Of a stretch of DNA of 7,923 nt, positions 5,421 through 7,923 are shown piece by piece. The notes under the pieces were generated by a model. The model searched no databases. It saw only the letters and a list, made by a program, of their open reading frames with translations, and was not told the DNA's origin. This stretch comes from an uncultured Erysipelotrichaceae bacterium (lineage in GTDB: Bacteria > Bacillota_I > Bacilli_A > RFN20 > CAG-288): assembly GCA_902771745.1 (NCBI GenBank), contig CACXYG010000060.1:4180-12102 (forward strand). Reading direction: 5' to 3'. The position numbers and the translations under genes were made by a program. How positions within the stretch are numbered: the stretch's first letter is position 1; the number at the start of each line of letters is the position of its first letter.

Positions 5421-7688
5421 TTAGCTAACGGTAACAGTACCAGCATCAGAATAAGCATAGAAGCCAGTGTAAGTATAAGACATCTTAGTAGTGTAGGTAT
5501 TTGTGTTGCCAGTGAAACTGATGGTATGAGAACCAGAAGACGTGGACTTAGAAGCATTGGTTGTCGCTGTGATTCCACTACCTTTAGTGATACTGGTTGC
5601 ACTCATGCCGAAGATGATTAAACTACCGCCAGAGACAGAGATAGTTCCATCGCAATCCATAGCAGCCATATTTGTAGAGTTTGGACCCTTAGCAAGAACA
5701 ACACCACCGGTCTGTGTATAGAAGCCATTGGAGTCGATGCCATCGACATCGCCAGAAGTAGGAACATTGACATCAAGATGGCCACCAGTGACTGTGATAC
5801 CAGTAGAGACACCAGAGATATCACTAGTAGAAGCGTTGACACCATCGTCAGAAGCAGTGACTGTGGTTGTACCACCTGTGACTACCAAAGAAATACCTTC
5901 TAAGCCTTCATAAGCGTTGGTAACTGTAGTAGTACCGCCAGATACCGTCAAAGTATTATCAGCATGGACACCATCATCAGAAGCATAGATAGTATTCGTA
6001 CCACCGCTGATCACAACATTACCAACACCCGTAGAACCATTATCTAACGTGGTGCCATAATTGGCGTGAACAGCATCATCATAGGCTTTGATGTAGTTGG
6101 TACCACCAGCGATTGTGATGATATTATCCGCCTTGATACCCTTAGCGGAGTATTCACTCTTATTGGTATTACCAGAATCATCCATGTTTCCGCCACCGCC
6201 TGGGCCCCAACCGGAACCAGAAGAAGTGGAGTAGTTAGACCAACTACCGGTAGTGATCGTTGAACCACTTAAGGTGATGGTAACTGTATCATAGTTGGTA
6301 TTGATAGAGGAATAATCAGAACAGGCATTATACGTAGAGGTAGAATTGCTGGTCTGGGAAGAAGTGAAACGATAAACTGCGAAAGAAGTATAACTAGATG
6401 GTCTATCTACAGAATAGTAATAATAGGTCGAAGAGCCACCTCTTCCGCCACCGGAAGTCTGACTGGTGACATAACTTGCATCCTTCCAGGTTGTATTGGT
6501 TCCATCCGAGAACAGGACTGCATAACGATAAGAGCTGGAATACGCTGTCTTCGTCTTGAGATACATCGTGGTTTCACTACTAGAGATGACATCGCCTGTA
6601 TAAGAAGAATAATTAGATGTATAGATGTTGACGGTTGGCTCTAAAGCATCATCATCCGCTTGGATGTTGACGTTATAGGCGGCATCAATACCATCACAAG
6701 CCGCATAGATATTGACGGTGGCTTCACCTTCAATGGTGACATCACCCTTCTGGTTACCAGAAGAAGAAACATCACTATCTTCGGTCTTGATACCATCACC
6801 ACCAGTAGAGATGGCTGTGACTGTACCAGACTTGATATCGACAGAATTGTTACCCTTGATGGAGTTGTTTGGAGCATTGGAAGTCAAAGTTAAGTTCTTG
6901 ATATTTAAATCCTTGGTGGTATGAACACCATTGTTATAAGAACCCGTAACACTTAAAGTACCCTTACCCTTTAAGGTAAGATCCGCTTTTGCATAAATCG
7001 CACCTTCACCCTGACCATCGACGTCTTCACTCTTCAATGTTCTAGTATCAGTAACGGTATTGGTGGTACCTTTCTGAGCACTGATTTCAACTTTGTCGGC
7101 GCTAGCGACATAAATTGGAGAGTTTTCTCCATAAGTTAAGGTAACACCATTGAGTTCTAAAACGACTTCGGATTCACCATCGGTTGTTTCGGCAACATCA
7201 ACATAGATCATGCCTTCTAAAGTACCTTCTAAAGTATAGGTACCATAAGCGGAAATGGTATAACCAGTGGAAGTGGTTGTATAAGTGCCATCCGTTGTCG
7301 TGATGGTGAAGTCACTGGTATCCACACTAGAACTTGCAGAAGAAGAAGTCTCTTCCGAAGAAGATGTGACACTAGAATCTTCGACAGTGGAGGATTCCAC
7401 GCTGGAGTCTTCTACCGTTGAAGAAGCAACGCTAGAGTCTTCGGCAGATGAGGATTCCTCAGCACTCGATGTCTCCGTGCTGCTAGAAGTCTTTCCACCA
7501 TGACCCTTACTAGATGAACTATCTGCTTCACTAGAAGCTTCTGCACTAGAAGTGACCGTAGTAGATGAAGCAACCGTACTTGATGTTGTTGTAGTTGAGG
7601 ATGCTGTACTGGAAGTTGTCGTACCACAGGAAACCATTAATCCTAAGGCTGACAATACCAATAATCCCTTGTATTTTCTTAATGACAT
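5421..7688 (-). CDS. Surface lipoprotein with Ser/Thr stalk and Cthe_2159-like (DUF4353) carbohydrate-binding beta-helix
   Basis: A 755-aa exported lipoprotein. The N-terminus MSLRKYKG plus hydrophobic LLVLSALGL ends in a lipobox MVSC, so Cys21 should be diacylated and anchor the protein to the outer face of the membrane. Residues 22-125 are almost only Ser/Thr/Glu/Ala/Val, a flexible wall-spanning stalk with tandem decapeptides. From about 126 there are short beta-strands and repeated turns: GDGIKTED (297-304), DGIDAA (332-337), DDAVHA (537-542), DDGVHAD (571-577), DDGVNAS (614-620), DGIDSNG (649-655). Many follow GGT-x-T-[VI]. This pattern fits the parallel beta-helix, calcium-binding Cthe_2159/DUF4353 family, which binds acidic polysaccharides and cellulose. 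Residues about 367-513 are a Tyr/Ser/Gly-rich insert. There is no catalytic motif, sortase signal or SLH domain. GAGAGG 9 nt before the ATG supports the start. It is convergent with serS and likely monocistronic. Family assignment is from memory of the motif pattern; the ligand is unknown. Confidence 0.8.
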   Translation of the reverse strand: MSLRKYKGLLVLSALGLMVSCGTTTSSTASSTTTTSSTVASSTTVTSSAEASSEADSSSSKGHGGKTSSSTETSSAEESSSAEDSSVASSTVEDSSVESSTVEDSSVTSSSEETSSSASSSVDTSDFTITTTDGTYTTTSTGYTISAYGTYTLEGTLEGMIYVDVAETTDGESEVVLELNGVTLTYGENSPIYVASADKVEISAQKGTTNTVTDTRTLKSEDVDGQGEGAIYAKADLTLKGKGTLSVTGSYNNGVHTTKDLNIKNLTLTSNAPNNSIKGNNSVDIKSGTVTAISTGGDGIKTEDSDVSSSGNQKGDVTIEGEATVNIYAACDGIDAAYNVNIQADDDALEPTVNIYTSNYSSYTGDVISSSETTMYLKTKTAYSSSYRYAVLFSDGTNTTWKDASYVTSQTSGGGRGGSSTYYYYSVDRPSSYTSFAVYRFTSSQTSNSTSTYNACSDYSSINTNYDTVTITLSGSTITTGSWSNYSTSSGSGWGPGGGGNMDDSGNTNKSEYSAKGIKADNIITIAGGTNYIKAYDDAVHANYGTTLDNGSTGVGNVVISGGTNTIYASDDGVHADNTLTVSGGTTTVTNAYEGLEGISLVVTGGTTTVTASDDGVNASTSDISGVSTGITVTGGHLDVNVPTSGDVDGIDSNGFYTQTGGVVLAKGPNSTNMAAMDCDGTISVSGGSLIIFGMSATSITKGSGITATTNASKSTSSGSHTISFTGNTNTYTTKMSYTYTGFYAYSDAGTVTVS
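5829..6110 (-). repeat. Degenerate GGT...DDGVHA protein repeats (beta-helix rungs)
   Basis: This DNA encodes residues 527-620 of the lipoprotein. In them a unit of about 17-18 residues, GGT-x-x-[IV]-x-A-[SY]-[DE]-[DG]-[GALV]-x-x-A, recurs about four times: starting near 528, 562, 584 and 605, with 22-34 residue periodicity. The third copy has the acidic turn changed to AYEGLEG. The Asp pairs suit calcium-binding turns of stacked beta-helix coils. The DNA itself is diverged, so this is an old protein-level repeat and not a recent duplication. Confidence 0.7.
7365..7424 (-). repeat. Two tandem 30-bp units encoding SSTVEDSSV[ET] in the stalk
   Basis: Residues 89-98 (SSTVEDSSVE) and 99-108 (SSTVEDSSVT) are consecutive decapeptides identical at nine positions. 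A partial related copy (SSAEDSSVA, 80-88) lies just before them. Third codon positions differ between the copies, so they are not freshly duplicated. The unit length of 30 bp keeps frame, so copy-number change would alter stalk length without a frameshift. Confidence 0.75.
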
Positions 7689-7697
7689 AATTCCTTA

Positions 7698-7726
7698 CCT
7701 CTCTCGTTTTACATGGCTTCAGTATA
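7698..7726 (-). promoter_or_regulatory. Candidate -10 element and RBS of the lipoprotein gene
   Basis: On the - strand TATACT (7726-7721) matches the sigma-A -10 at 5/6 positions, but no good -35 lies 16-18 bp upstream (the best nearby are AT-rich words such as TTAATT). The leader would be about 25 nt. GAGAGAGG (7705-7698) follows and leaves 9 nt before the ATG at 7688, a good Shine-Dalgarno; AAGGA further down is too close to the start. A weak -35 suggests an activator or low basal expression (inference). Confidence 0.4.
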
Positions 7727-7795
7727 AAGGGGTAAGTTAAAACTAAATTAAAAATATCAACCAAATTTTAAGAAAGGGGGTTATAGTATTACTAC

Positions 7796-7812
7796 AAGAT
7801 TGGAATAATCTT
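7796..7812. promoter_or_regulatory. Short inverted repeat upstream of the lipoprotein gene (possible operator)
   Basis: AAGATT-GGAAT-AATCTT is a perfect 6-bp inverted repeat with a 5-nt spacer, centred about 116 bp upstream of the lipoprotein start and about 80 bp upstream of its candidate -10. Size and symmetry would suit a dimeric regulator, but AT-rich DNA produces such repeats by chance, and no second copy is seen. Confidence 0.25.
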
Positions 7813-7899
7813 AACTTTTTCGACCTCAGGAGACTAACTATTAGAAATCAATAGAAAAATGAAAAAACTTATCAATGTGTATTCGTTCCACATCAAAGC

Positions 7900-7921
7900 T
7901 TCCTGTTCCGTGGAACAGGAA
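7900..7921. repeat. Perfect 10-bp inverted repeat at the window edge
   Basis: TTCCTGTTCC (7900-7909) and GGAACAGGAA (7912-7921) are exact inverse complements around GT. As RNA this would give a stem of about 9 bp with a CGTG loop on either strand. No T-tract follows on the - strand (GCTTTGATG), and on the + strand the window ends, so a terminator cannot be judged. It could be a hairpin of a neighbouring transcript, an operator or an element end. Confidence 0.6.
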
Positions 7922-7923
7922 CA

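Noticed and set aside
5829..6110. CRISPR-like or tandem DNA repeat array inside the lipoprotein gene
   Set aside because: The repetition is at protein level with diverged DNA and variable spacing in an intact reading frame; there are no conserved direct repeats with unique spacers.
7285..7503. A + strand Glu/Ser/Val-rich open frame opposite the lipoprotein stalk
   Set aside because: Its repeats are a mirror of the Ser/Thr codon repeats on the - strand; it has no start signals.
7900..7921. Insertion-sequence terminal inverted repeat
   Set aside because: Both arms are adjacent, not at the ends of an element. No transposase and no target duplication are visible.

Overview
This window looks like an origin-proximal piece of a low-to-medium GC Bacillota chromosome, most likely a gut-type member of the Erysipelotrichia or a related Bacilli lineage close to the Mollicutes. 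Three things suggest this. The order gyrB-gyrA-serS is typical of the region downstream of dnaA-dnaN-recF in Mollicutes and many Bacillota. Arginine codons are mainly AGA and CGT. The surface lipoprotein has a long Ser/Thr stalk like those of gut Bacillota. All genes read through on the standard code, with Trp as TGG and no in-frame TGA. The genus is not resolvable from the sequence alone.

Layout: positions 1-5249 are a co-directional + strand block. It holds the last 47 codons of gyrB, then gyrA (909 aa), then a divergent GT-B/GT4-like glycosyltransferase (316 aa), then serS (440 aa). Gaps are 18, 39 and 42 bp. The gap after gyrA holds a GC-rich hairpin whose 3' arm contains the ribosome binding site of the glycosyltransferase gene. 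serS has its own good sigma-A-like promoter straddling the end of the glycosyltransferase gene. The block ends in a strong intrinsic terminator at 5267-5298. A second, 12-bp perfect hairpin at 5311-5340 sits in the convergent intergenic space and may serve both strands.

Positions 5421-7688 on the - strand encode one large (755 aa) secreted lipoprotein. It has a lipobox cysteine, a roughly 100-residue Ser/Thr/Glu stalk with tandem decapeptides, and a long repetitive Gly/Asp/Thr-rich beta-helix-like region. That region resembles the Cthe_2159-type carbohydrate-binding family (DUF4353), interrupted by a Tyr/Ser/Gly-rich insert. The last 235 bp are the upstream region of this gene, with inverted repeats and no gene I can call.

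The housekeeping block supplies DNA gyrase and seryl-tRNA charging. The lipoprotein is functionally unrelated and probably binds polysaccharide at the cell surface. The points most worth a second look are: a Met at the GyrA residue equivalent to E. coli Asp87 (quinolone-binding site), a degenerate GyrA box, a very acidic GyrA N-terminal extension, a 14-residue insertion beside the SerRS active site, the SD-masking hairpin, and the architecture of the lipoprotein. I did not find convincing evidence of a wholly new system (no CRISPR, defence or mobile-element signature).
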